Part shown: piece by piece, positions 33,966 through 41,892 of the stretch
How the letters are laid out: each line of letters starts with the position of its first letter
Position numbering within the stretch: position 1 is the stretch's first letter
NCBI RefSeq assembly: GCF_900130055.1
Contig: NZ_FQXU01000007.1
Location: 1 to 45,013, forward strand
Length of the DNA: 45,013 nucleotides
Direction: 5' to 3'
Source: Clostridium intestinale DSM 6191
GTDB taxonomy: Bacteria; Bacillota; Clostridia; Clostridiales; Clostridiaceae
Made by a program: the position numbers and the translations under genes
Notes under the pieces: model-generated
The model's database searches: none
The model's input: only the letters and a program-made list of their open reading frames with translations
What the model was told of the DNA's origin: nothing

Positions 33966-34943
33966 TTATATACCACTTTGAAATTCACCATTTTCAAAAC
34001 TTTTTCTCAAAGCTCTTATATCTTTGAGTGGCGGCTGTCCGAATAACCTCTTATATTCCCTAGTAAATTGAGATGAGCTTTCATAACCAACTTCCATGGC
34101 TGCAGTAGTAACATCCATAGAATCACTAAGCATAAGTCGTCTTGCTTCATGAAGTCGCAGCTCTTTCTGATATTGTAATGGACCAATGGCAGTTACAGCT
34201 TTGAACTTATGGTGTAGCCCTGATACACTCATATTATTTGATTTTGCTAGCTCTTCCACCGTAAAAGAACTTTTATAATTTTGCTTGATCCATTCTATCA
34301 CTTTCCCTATTCCATCTGCCTGCTGTTCAGTTAGAACCTGTTGAAAAAACAAGTACCCATGCTCTCCAGTCAACAGATGATAAATCATTTCTCGCTTAAT
34401 AAGCTCCGATAGAAAATAAATATCTTTAGGCCTATCTATTAGCTTCAAAAGTCTAATAAATAAATCTAAAAGTTCCTCATCTGATTTCCCTACAAATGCG
34501 CCTAAATAAAGATTCTTATTTTTTATGCTAAATTCAATTTGAGCATCTAGCATTACAGAAGCAATTTCACTTGTAGTAAAATCAATACGTAGACTAATAC
34601 AGGGCAACTCTTTTGATGCTCCTATCACTTGTACGGATACAGGCATCTCAATAATAGACGCTGCGAAATCACCTGTATTAAAATGTATAGTCTCATCTCC
34701 GAAATGAAACTCCTTTCTTCCTTGAAGAATAATACTAAATGCAGGATTCATAACTCCAGGAGTTATAGGAATTTCATGGCTGTGTCTGGTAACCGAAAAA
34801 AATGGTATTATTGTTTGGGTATTTCCATCAGCTTGAGTTATCCTATCTGTCATTTCAATCATAGTATGCAATGCCTTCTGCTTAGTAAAGTTGCTTTCCT
34901 CAAATAATACTTCATTATTTAATTTTTCTTCTTGTTCTAGCAT
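33966..34943 (-). CDS. AraC-family regulator with cupin-type N-terminal domain (AraC_N)
   Basis: 325 residues. The N-terminal part (FFSVTRHSHEIPITPGVMNP, FSIILQGRKEFHFGD, FAASIIEMPVSVQV) is the AraC_N sensor domain. The C-terminal part has two HTHs (FTVEELAKSNNMSVSGLHHK; VTTAAMEVGYESSSQFTREY) and ends with the usual RLFGQPP. It is divergent from the SDR gene at 35222, and the two are commonly found together; it probably activates that gene. A perfect 9-1-9 palindrome lies between them. Confidence 0.85.
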   Translation of the reverse strand: MLEQEEKLNNEVLFEESNFTKQKALHTMIEMTDRITQADGNTQTIIPFFSVTRHSHEIPITPGVMNPAFSIILQGRKEFHFGDETIHFNTGDFAASIIEMPVSVQVIGASKELPCISLRIDFTTSEIASVMLDAQIEFSIKNKNLYLGAFVGKSDEELLDLFIRLLKLIDRPKDIYFLSELIKREMIYHLLTGEHGYLFFQQVLTEQQADGIGKVIEWIKQNYKSSFTVEELAKSNNMSVSGLHHKFKAVTAIGPLQYQKELRLHEARRLMLSDSMDVTTAAMEVGYESSSQFTREYKRLFGQPPLKDIRALRKSFENGEFQSGI

Positions 34944-35075
34944 TTATTTCTCACCCAGCCTCTATTCTTAAACCATTTGTTAATAATTTCAACATATTGT
35001 TTCATTTCTCTTACTCAATGATAATAGCTCTTAAAACTATAGTAAATATTATATCAAAAATCAATTTATTTTTTC

Positions 35076-35094
35076 ATTAATTCATTGAATTAAT
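35076..35094. promoter_or_regulatory. Palindrome in the divergent AraC/SDR control region
   Basis: A perfect 9-1-9 inverted repeat (ATTAATTCA, T, TGAATTAAT) in the 278-bp region between the divergent genes. AraC regulators usually bind direct repeats, so this may belong to another factor. The rest of the region is AT-rich without further structure I can support. Confidence 0.4.
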
Positions 35095-35221
35095 ACTTTG
35101 CAGAATTAGGCAAGTTTTAAGCATTATCGTTATATTATGTTTTTATTTTTCATGTGATAATATGGTTAGTCGAACTTGATGTCTAAACTACTAAATTTTA
35201 ATAAGAAAGAGGTATAGAGAA

Positions 35222-36064
35222 ATGGAACAAAGAACTTGGTTTATAACTGGCATTAACAGTGGATTTGGACGACATATGGCTGAACAACTTCTTGAGAGGG
35301 GCGATAAAGTTGTAGGTACTGTGCGCGATATAAATTCGGTAGATGATCTCAAAGAAAAATACGGTGCTCTTCTTCAAGTAGCCCATCTTGACGTTACAGA
35401 CACCAAAGCAATTTATGAGGTTGTCAACCAAGCTTTCAAGGAACTTGGAAAAATTGATGTTATTGTAAGCAACGCTGGTTATGGCCTTATTGGTGCAGCG
35501 GAAGAATTAACTATTGACCAAATTACCCATCAGATTAACACCAATCTTCTTGGATCTATCCATTTGATTAGAGCTTCCTTGCCACATTTACGTGCTCAAG
35601 GAGGAGGGCATATCATTCAGCTCTCATCATCAGCTGGCCAAACTGCATTCTCCGGAGGATCACTCTACCACGCATCCAAATGGGGAATTGAAGGATTCTG
35701 CGAAGCGGTACGACAGGAAATCGCTCCTTTTAACATCAGTCTTACAATAGTGGAGCCAAGCGGAGCACGTACGAATTTTACACATCATAGTATAGTATTG
35801 GGTGAAAGGTTAGAGGCCTACTCGATTTCTCAAGCACATAATGCAAGACGTGGTTTTGAAGATACATCGATAGTTCCTATTGGTTATCCTGCTAGAATGG
35901 TCAAAATCATGATTGACAGTGCCGACCAAAAGCCAGCACCAATAAGAATTGCTCTTGGTAGTGGAGCTTATAATACGATACATCAATCACTTTCAAATCG
36001 TCTTAAAGAACTTGAAGAACAAAAAGAACTTGCCTTTTCTACTGATTTTCCTGCTAATAACTAA
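35222..36064 (+). CDS. Short-chain dehydrogenase/reductase (SDR)
   Basis: 280 residues of classical SDR type: cofactor motif WFITGINSGFGRHMAEQL, VSNAGYGLIG, the catalytic Ser in IIQLSSSAGQTAF and Tyr-Lys in LYHASKWGIEGF, then VEPSGARTNF. It would oxidise or reduce an unknown alcohol/carbonyl with NAD(P). ATG follows AAGAGGT. The visible G+C is higher than in most neighbouring genes, and together with the AraC gene it looks like an acquired regulator/enzyme pair; that is an impression, not a calculation. Confidence 0.85.
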   Translation: MEQRTWFITGINSGFGRHMAEQLLERGDKVVGTVRDINSVDDLKEKYGALLQVAHLDVTDTKAIYEVVNQAFKELGKIDVIVSNAGYGLIGAAEELTIDQITHQINTNLLGSIHLIRASLPHLRAQGGGHIIQLSSSAGQTAFSGGSLYHASKWGIEGFCEAVRQEIAPFNISLTIVEPSGARTNFTHHSIVLGERLEAYSISQAHNARRGFEDTSIVPIGYPARMVKIMIDSADQKPAPIRIALGSGAYNTIHQSLSNRLKELEEQKELAFSTDFPANN

Positions 36065-36136
36065 AAGTAGAAGGTATAATAGTCGAATTTGTTAGATACA
36101 AAATTAAGTAAATAATTTTGGGAGCTTAGTAGAAAC

Positions 36137-36179
36137 AAATAATCTGCTATCAATTCGTTTAGTTGATAGCAGATTATTT
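36137..36179. terminator. Terminator after the SDR gene
   Basis: A perfect 17-bp stem AAATAATCTGCTATCAA / TTGATAGCAGATTATTT with a 9-nt loop, 73 bp past the SDR stop. The T-rich 3' side of the stem supports termination on either strand. Confidence 0.7.
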
Positions 36180-36200
36180 CATAATTTGAGTAAATATTAA

Positions 36201-36313
36201 TTCTAATCCAACTTCTTTCAAATTCCTCGTGGCCGAGGAGTCCCTTGCTCTTGGCTATGTGCTTAGCACTCTCAACTTTCACCCATTAGATTACGCTCAT
36301 TCCTGGCGCACAC
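36201..36313 (-). mobile_element. Group II intron relic (5' domain I fragment), likely class C
   Basis: On the minus strand the segment begins GTGTGCGCC (fitting the GUGYG 5' end) and contains TGAGCGTAATCTAATGGGTG, followed by AAAGT, then CATAGCCAAGAGCAAGGG and GAGGAATTTGAAAGAAG. These blocks occur in the same order at the start of bacterial group II introns. The fragment stops after about 110 nt; no intron-encoded protein, domain V or domain VI is present. It starts immediately after the T-run of the terminator at 36319-36341, the site preference of class C introns. It is noticeably more GC-rich than its surroundings. Confidence 0.65.
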
Positions 36314-36318
36314 CAAAA

Positions 36319-36341
36319 AAGAAGAACTTAATGTTCTTCTT
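36319..36341 (-). terminator. Terminator of the alpha-hydroxy-acid oxidase gene
   Basis: Arms AAGAAGAAC / GTTCTTCTT, then TTTTTTGG on the minus strand. The stem abuts the stop codon at 36342. Confidence 0.75.
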
Positions 36342-37364
36342 TTACCAAGGAATTGAAATCATCTCACTAGTAATTTCATCTAGACTATACGCACCGCACA
36401 TTGCCATTGTTTCCTCTAGTTCTTGTCCAATTTTATTAATATATGTTTGAATACCTTCTTCTTCTCCACCATATAGAGCTGTTACAAATGGCCTAGCTAT
36501 TATAACACCATCTGCACCCATAGCAAGTGCCTTAAAGACATCTCCCCCACTACGAATACCACCATCAACTAATATTTTTATATCATGACCTACGGTATCA
36601 ACAATATCTTTTAACACTTCAGCTGTTGATAAACATTGATCTAAAACTCTTCCCCCATGATTAGATACAACAATGGCGCTTGCACCAGTTTGTTTAGCTT
36701 TTAATGCTCCTTGAGCAGTCATGATTCCTTTAACAATAAATGGTTTATCACAGGCTTCAATTATTTGTTTTAATTCCTCTACAGATTTACTTCCTGCAGG
36801 AGGTGTCATGTTTTTCAAAAAAGGTAACCCTGCTGCATCAATATCCATAGCTACAGCTATAGCATTTGATTCTTTGGCATATTTAAGTTTTTCTAAAATA
36901 GTTTCATAGTTCCAAGGTTTAATAGTTGGGATACCTAGACCATTTTCTTTCTTAATTGCTTCAGTTGCAGCTTTTATAACTTCTGGATTTATACCATCAC
37001 CAGTAAATGCTAATATACCATGTTTTGCACAAGAAGAAACAAGAATATTATTATATGACATATCATTATATTTATCACCGTAATGAAGGTTTACCGCTCC
37101 TACTGGTCCAGCAAAAAATGGAAATTTAAATTTTTGATTAAATAATTGAACACTAGTATCAACTGCTTTATTTTCTACTAAGGTATCCATATTAATCCTT
37201 ATTCCTTTCCATTTATCATAGTTTCTTATTGCAACGTCCCCAATTCCTTTAGCGCCAGGTCCTGGCATTTGGTTTTTACAAACTCTTCCGTTACATTCAT
37301 AACAAGCTTTACAATAATCTCCTATACATGTTCTCGCTTTTTCTAATACTTCACTGTATATCAT
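36342..37364 (-). CDS. FMN-dependent alpha-hydroxy-acid oxidizing protein with N-terminal cysteine cluster
   Basis: 340 residues. The TIM-barrel of lactate/glycolate oxidases is recognisable: FPFFAGPVGAVN, AMDIDAAGLPFL, KPFIVKGIMTAQGALKA, and VSNHGGRVLDQ with the catalytic His and Arg, then ILVDGGIRSGGDVFKALAMG for FMN phosphate. The N-terminus has five cysteines (13, 18, 21, 24, 29) in CIGDYCKACYECNGRVC, a possible metal or Fe-S site not found in classical lactate oxidase. The enzyme may use a ferredoxin-like or other acceptor rather than O2 in an anaerobe. It is co-transcribed with the RpiR regulator gene, 12 bp upstream. Confidence 0.8.
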   Translation of the reverse strand: MIYSEVLEKARTCIGDYCKACYECNGRVCKNQMPGPGAKGIGDVAIRNYDKWKGIRINMDTLVENKAVDTSVQLFNQKFKFPFFAGPVGAVNLHYGDKYNDMSYNNILVSSCAKHGILAFTGDGINPEVIKAATEAIKKENGLGIPTIKPWNYETILEKLKYAKESNAIAVAMDIDAAGLPFLKNMTPPAGSKSVEELKQIIEACDKPFIVKGIMTAQGALKAKQTGASAIVVSNHGGRVLDQCLSTAEVLKDIVDTVGHDIKILVDGGIRSGGDVFKALAMGADGVIIARPFVTALYGGEEEGIQTYINKIGQELEETMAMCGAYSLDEITSEMISIPW

Positions 37365-37376
37365 TGTAGTTCTCCT

Positions 37377-38252
37377 TTACTCCTTAATAATTTCATTGGA
37401 CGAAAAATGTGTACTTTCTACTTTTTTAGAATGTTTAATTTTATAATCTAAATTCTTTTGATAATTTAATCTAAAATAGCACGAATAGAGAATATCTAGT
37501 ATTAAGCTAACTGAATATTCTGCCGTATAATTCGCAATTTTTGAAAAAAGCTTTTCACGAGTTGACATATAGAGTAAACATCCTGCATATAAACTTAAAG
37601 TATTTTCTCCTATGCTTGTTATAACAATGATAGGGATATTCATTTCTTTAAGTAGAGAAGCAACATTAATTAAATTGGAATTTTCTCCTGAATAAGAAAT
37701 AATAATCGCACAATCATCTTGATCTAACATATCAGCTTGGTATTGCTCTTCCCCTACAAAACTTTGAACAATAACATGTTTTTTAATACGTGACATTTTC
37801 ATTTGAAATGCTGTAGCAATAGGTACATATGCACCAAAGCCAAAAACATAAATATGTTTTGAATTATGTAATATTTCTATACATTGTTGTAATGAATCAC
37901 GCTTAATAAGTGATAATGTGTCATTTGCAGATTCAATCATAACTTCTTTAATTGAACCTGCAACACTCATTATATTATTATCTTGGCTAAATGGAATATT
38001 GGCATCTATATTTTGAAAATTAGAATTTAAATAAGCTTGTTCCTCAAGATATCGGTTTTTTAAATCATTATATCCCTCAAAACCTAGTTTATGTGCTAGT
38101 CTAATAACAGCAGACGACGATGTATATGTCCCTTTTGCAATAGCACGTGTTGATAATTTTTCTATCTCTTCTTTATGATCAATAATATATTGAGCAATAT
38201 CTTTTTCAATCCTTGTTAGACTTGCATTTTCCATCCTATTTATTAATAACAT
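37377..38252 (-). CDS. MurR/RpiR-family transcriptional regulator
   Basis: About 291 residues from ATG 38252, which has AAAGGAG 8 nt upstream; the frame continues 11 codons further without a good site. The N-terminal HTH_6 domain includes LSTRAIAKGTYTSSSAVIRL and AHKLGFEGYNDLK; the C-terminal SIS domain (IYVFGFGAYVPIATAFQMKM, CAIIISYSGENSNLINVASL) binds phosphosugars in the family. It probably controls the downstream alpha-hydroxy-acid oxidase; effector unknown. Confidence 0.82.
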   Translation of the reverse strand: MLLINRMENASLTRIEKDIAQYIIDHKEEIEKLSTRAIAKGTYTSSSAVIRLAHKLGFEGYNDLKNRYLEEQAYLNSNFQNIDANIPFSQDNNIMSVAGSIKEVMIESANDTLSLIKRDSLQQCIEILHNSKHIYVFGFGAYVPIATAFQMKMSRIKKHVIVQSFVGEEQYQADMLDQDDCAIIISYSGENSNLINVASLLKEMNIPIIVITSIGENTLSLYAGCLLYMSTREKLFSKIANYTAEYSVSLILDILYSCYFRLNYQKNLDYKIKHSKKVESTHFSSNEIIKE

Positions 38253-38329
38253 ATAAAACTCTCCTTTAAAACAATTATAGAACATTTTGTATCAGTGTTC
38301 CATTTCTTTGTAATTATTTAAAGGCATTT

Positions 38330-38410
38330 TTAAAGCAATGATCTATCTTCTTTACATCAAAATCTATTTTATTTTTATCTTCATTAAATTTTTGATTGCT
38401 TATATATATC
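38330..38410 (-). pseudogene. Relic of the small protein gene found at 40627
   Basis: On the minus strand the frame reads NQKFNEDKNKIDFDVKK, matching NQEFNENKIDFDVKK of the intact 54-residue protein. A stop codon and a frame change cut it off from the matching RYI start segment, and the C-terminal half is missing. The run CTTCTTTACATCAAAATCTA at 38347 is identical in both copies. It lies in the 38286-38567 gap, which otherwise holds only the kinase promoter (extended -10 TGCTAAAAT near 38503). Confidence 0.65.
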
Positions 38411-38567
38411 TATTAGAATTGTTTTATATGTTAGAATTTTCAAGTACAACACATTAAAACATCCCCTAAATAGTCTATTTAGTAGAAAATTATGGAACCA
38501 TATGCTAAAATATAACTTATGTACAACTTTAGCAATAATCATAAGAAGTTAGCACTTGGGGGTACTT

Positions 38568-40505
38568 ATGCATAATGAAGATTACTTATATAACCTGAAT
38601 GAACAATCTTTCTTGATTGTTAGTGACGATACTGTTATTAAAACCAGCCAACTTTTTGTTAGTTTAACTGAATACTCAACAAATGAATTATTAAATAAAA
38701 ATATTACAGATGTATTTAAATTTTTAAGAATTGGTCCTAATGTTGAAATTGAAAATATCGATGGAACTGCAGATTATTTTTTATTTACAAGAAGTCTTGA
38801 AGTTAAATTTATTTATATTGAAGTAATAAAAGAAATAGATAAAAAAATATACATTTTTAAAGAAAAGATAAAGTCAATATTTAAAGATGAATCTAGCTAT
38901 CTTTCCCAAATGCTCTCAGATAATTTAAACGGAATGGCTGTTTATAGTGTGCCAGACCTTACTCTGCTAAAAGCTAATCAAACATATCTTGATTTTCGTG
39001 AGGCTCCATATGATAGGCAAGAAAATGCGTTTGGTAGGTTAATATATGATATTGTTATAGGATTTAAAGGCAGCTCTGCTGAGAATTTATGGCAAGATAT
39101 AATTGCAAATGGAAAAGCTAAAATCTTAAAAGAATTTATGTATGATAAATATAAAAGAGGTGTAACATATTGGGACTCCACCATAACTCCATTATTTGAA
39201 GACGGAAGAGTAAAATACATTGTTTGTAATGTTTGTGAGGTAACTGAAAGAGTTATTCATAGAAAAGAGATTCAAAAACAAAAGGACGAGCTTGAAGCAG
39301 TAATTGAAAATATTAATGATGCAATTTTCATTTATGATACTGAAGGAAAACTTTATACACTTAATAAATCTGCAAGAGATTACTTTCCTCGTGAAACCTT
39401 GAAAAAATATGGAGATGGATATTCATACACAAGGTTTTTCTACTTTGATGATACGGAAATCCCACCAGAAGAAAGGCCTTTTGCGTTGATAAAAAAAGGG
39501 CATATCATAAATGACTACAAGGCAAAAATGGTACAAGGAGATACTATTAGATACATAAATATTTCAGGTAGGCCTGTTTACAGTTTAGACCAGAATGTTC
39601 GTTTAAGTATTGTGCGTAGTCGTGATATCACAGAAGACATTAGGAAGGAATGTATTATTAAAGAACAACAAGAATTACTTTTAAAAAAAGAGAGGGAGAA
39701 ATTAGAAGCACTCAAAGTATCATTAGAAATGAAAGATGAGTTCTTATCAATCATATCCCATGAGTTTAGGACTCCTTTGAACGTTATTAACTCGGCTATT
39801 CAGGCTATAAACTCTATCTGTAAAGATGAATTATCAGATAGAGCCAAAAACTATGTAAAAATGATAAAACAAAATGTCTTAAGACAAATGAGGCTTGTTA
39901 ATAACCTTCTTGATATTACTCGTGCCAATTCTGGTAATATTAAAATAAACAAGAAAAATATAGACATCGTACACCTTACTAAATCCATTACTGAATCTGT
40001 TAATACCTATGCTTTAGAAAAAGGTGTTTCTGTAACATTTATATCTTCAATTGTTAAAAAAATAGTTGGGATTGATGATGAGAAATATGAGAGAATACTA
40101 TTAAATCTTATCTCTAATGCTATTAAGTTTTCAGCAAAAGAAAAAATAATTACTGTGAAGATGCGTTCTTTAAGAGGTAGTATATGCATTGAAGTTAGGG
40201 ATAGAGGAATTGGAATTCCTGAGGAAAAGATAGATTTAATTTTCGAAAAATTTGGACAAGTTGATAGTTCTATATCAAGATATGCAGAGGGTGCAGGAAT
40301 CGGTTTATCCCTTGTAAAAAGGTTTGTAGAAGCTTTAGGAGGAAGTATATCGCTTAAAAGTAAATTAGGAAAAGGCAGTACCTTCACCATCCTTCTTCCT
40401 TCCGATAAATTAGTAGAAAAGGTTTCCGACAAACCTATGGTAGAACTGCTTGATAACCGTCTTGTAGAGATTACCAATGTTGAATTTTCTGATATTTATT
40501 TTTAA
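38568..40505 (+). CDS. Orphan soluble histidine kinase with PAS domains
   Basis: About 645 residues, no membrane segment. Two to three PAS-like regions fill the first 370 residues (YNLNEQSFLIVSDD; GMAVYSVPDLTLLKANQTYL; VIENINDAIFIYDTEGKLY). A coiled coil (KEQQELLLKKEREKLEALK) leads to the H-box FLSIISHEFRTPLN near residue 397, then N-box NLISNAIKFSA, G1 DRGIGIPEEKIDLIFEKF and G2 GAGIGLSLVKRFV. ATG 38568 follows GGGGG; an in-frame TTG lies four codons earlier. No response regulator is adjacent. The C-terminal tail ends ITNVEFSDIYF. A cytosolic signal sensor, perhaps feeding Spo0A, is inferred. Confidence 0.85.
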   Translation: MHNEDYLYNLNEQSFLIVSDDTVIKTSQLFVSLTEYSTNELLNKNITDVFKFLRIGPNVEIENIDGTADYFLFTRSLEVKFIYIEVIKEIDKKIYIFKEKIKSIFKDESSYLSQMLSDNLNGMAVYSVPDLTLLKANQTYLDFREAPYDRQENAFGRLIYDIVIGFKGSSAENLWQDIIANGKAKILKEFMYDKYKRGVTYWDSTITPLFEDGRVKYIVCNVCEVTERVIHRKEIQKQKDELEAVIENINDAIFIYDTEGKLYTLNKSARDYFPRETLKKYGDGYSYTRFFYFDDTEIPPEERPFALIKKGHIINDYKAKMVQGDTIRYINISGRPVYSLDQNVRLSIVRSRDITEDIRKECIIKEQQELLLKKEREKLEALKVSLEMKDEFLSIISHEFRTPLNVINSAIQAINSICKDELSDRAKNYVKMIKQNVLRQMRLVNNLLDITRANSGNIKINKKNIDIVHLTKSITESVNTYALEKGVSVTFISSIVKKIVGIDDEKYERILLNLISNAIKFSAKEKIITVKMRSLRGSICIEVRDRGIGIPEEKIDLIFEKFGQVDSSISRYAEGAGIGLSLVKRFVEALGGSISLKSKLGKGSTFTILLPSDKLVEKVSDKPMVELLDNRLVEITNVEFSDIYF

Positions 40506-40599
40506 AACTTATGAAAATTATATAGTAAAGCGGGCGAAATTTTACTCTTATTTATTTTTTGAATAACATGTAATTCATAACAAGATACGCAGACGCATC

Positions 40600-40627
40600 A
40601 AGGACTTACTTTTAATAGTAAGTCCTT
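40600..40627. terminator. Terminator between the histidine kinase and the small gene
   Basis: Stem AAGGACTTACT / AGTAAGTCCTT with a 6-nt loop; its right arm reaches the stop codon of the converging small gene. Confidence 0.7.
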
Positions 40628-40791
40628 TAAAAAGCTGAAATATATAATCCAAACTCTTCCAACTCTTTATATGTTATTTCATTCTTGCTCTCAAGTATTT
40701 GATACAGAACCTTCTTTACATCAAAATCTATTTTGTTTTCATTAAATTCTTGATTTCTTTTTTCTATATATCTCTCCTTAAACTTCCCCAT
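40627..40791 (-). CDS. Small protein of 54 residues, unknown function
   Basis: The minus strand from ATG 40791 encodes MGKFKERYIEKRNQ, then EFNENKIDFDVKKVLYQILE and SKNEITYKELEEFGLYISAF. GAGAGGAAATT gives a good ribosome site 5 nt upstream. The protein is charged and should form helices; the second half (ITYKELEEFGLYI) looks like a winged-helix or other small DNA/protein-binding piece, but I recognise no family. A decayed copy lies on the other side of the neighbouring kinase gene (38330-38410), which supports that this is a real coding family. Confidence 0.6.
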   Translation of the reverse strand: MGKFKERYIEKRNQEFNENKIDFDVKKVLYQILESKNEITYKELEEFGLYISAF

Positions 40792-41007
40792 AATTTCCTC
40801 TCAAAAATAAATCTAAATACTCTACTAATTCCCTCTAACCTGCATAAACACTATATATAGTTATCTATATATCTATATGCAGTTTAATTTTAAAATAGTT
40901 TTATCTTATCTATTTTAAATCACTCTTGCCTCTTTATACAGCTAAGATGCTTTCATGAAGTTGCACTTATGTACTGTAGAGGCTTCTTTTCATTCCTTTT
41001 ATTCAAC

Positions 41008-41115
41008 AAATGATTTGATGAAGTTCTTCGAACTTCTACAGATCAGTTGTGCGTGTCTACCGAATAGCGCTTAAAAGGATTAGACTGACGCTGAGAATCG
41101 CGTCTACCGAATAGT
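41008..41115 (+). repeat. Structured dispersed repeat, copy A
   Basis: In the gene-free stretch 40792-41118. It contains the hairpin GAAGTT-CTTCG-AACTTC (41020-41036) followed by TACA, then TCTACCGAATA (41056), then the hairpin GACGC-TGAGAATC-GCGTC (41087-41104) overlapping a second TCTACCGAATA (41103). A diverged copy lies at 44703-44865 with both hairpins preserved by compensating changes. Upstream, 40840-40882 has a weak CTGCATA/TATGCAG stem, and 40950-40985 has TCTACAG in the opposite direction. The rest of the gap is plain AT-rich DNA. Confidence 0.65.
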
Positions 41116-41118
41116 GGT

Positions 41119-41853
41119 TTATAATTTACTACTTATAACCGCATCTTCAATGATTATATACTGATTGTCTTTTAAGTTTATATAAGTAGCTTTATCAATA
41201 TAGTCAGTTTCTAAGATGTTGTCTCGGCTATAAGTACTGTCTTTTACTATTTTATAGTTACTGTTAATATCAGATGGAATTATTTTATAGCTTCCTGCTT
41301 TAATGTTAGCCCCTACCTTATACATTCCTGGTTTATAAATACCATCAGTAGGTTCTGAGAAAGCTACACTATTAAAAGGATACATGTCTACATTGTTCAG
41401 TTCTAAAACTTGTCCCTCACTAACGGTTATCATTGAATAATTATATACTGATCCATTCCCTATTATATCTTCAAATTTATCTGAATTAGTTTTTTTAAGT
41501 TCAAAGAATCCTGGATAACTATTGTCACTATTTATAATTATATATTCTCCAGCTTGAACTCCTTTTCCTATTTCATAGGTGCCACCTTTTATGGGATTTA
41601 CCCCTTCTGCTTTTTGGATTGTTTGGCTTTCGCTAAAGGAAACTGCTTCTATTGGTAAACTAAAATCTCTATATTCCTGACTTTTATTTTGGACTTTATA
41701 TAAACCCAGTGCTACTAACATTACCATTATGAATATAGTACCCCAAGTTCTTAAAGGTGAAATAGAATTTTTTTTATGTCCACAATTAGGGCATATTTTT
41801 GCTTCCATTGGAATTTTCGATCTACATGCTTCACATACTCTAATTTGATTCAA
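41119..41853 (-). CDS. Zinc-ribbon membrane protein with two repeated extracellular beta modules
   Basis: 244 residues. The N-terminal zinc ribbon has Cys7, Cys10, Cys22 and Cys25 (VCEACRS ... CPNCGHKK). One membrane segment follows (about 37-54, TIFIMVMLVALGLYKVQ). The outside part contains two related modules beginning GGTYEIGKGVQAGEYIII and PGMYKVGANIKAGSYKII. Such modules occur in clostridial and bacillar surface proteins of unknown function. It follows the TPM-like gene by 39 bp and is probably co-transcribed; the zinc ribbon suggests a cytosolic contact and the repeats an envelope contact. Confidence 0.65.
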   Translation of the reverse strand: MNQIRVCEACRSKIPMEAKICPNCGHKKNSISPLRTWGTIFIMVMLVALGLYKVQNKSQEYRDFSLPIEAVSFSESQTIQKAEGVNPIKGGTYEIGKGVQAGEYIIINSDNSYPGFFELKKTNSDKFEDIIGNGSVYNYSMITVSEGQVLELNNVDMYPFNSVAFSEPTDGIYKPGMYKVGANIKAGSYKIIPSDINSNYKIVKDSTYSRDNILETDYIDKATYINLKDNQYIIIEDAVISSKL

Positions 41854-41892
41854 TTTAATGCTCCTCCAGTTTCTATTAATTGTTTTCTACTT

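Noticed and set aside
36061-36450. Open frames on both strands around 36061-36450
   Set aside because: They read across the terminator stems and the group II intron relic; no ribosome site and no coherent protein. The intron explanation fits better.
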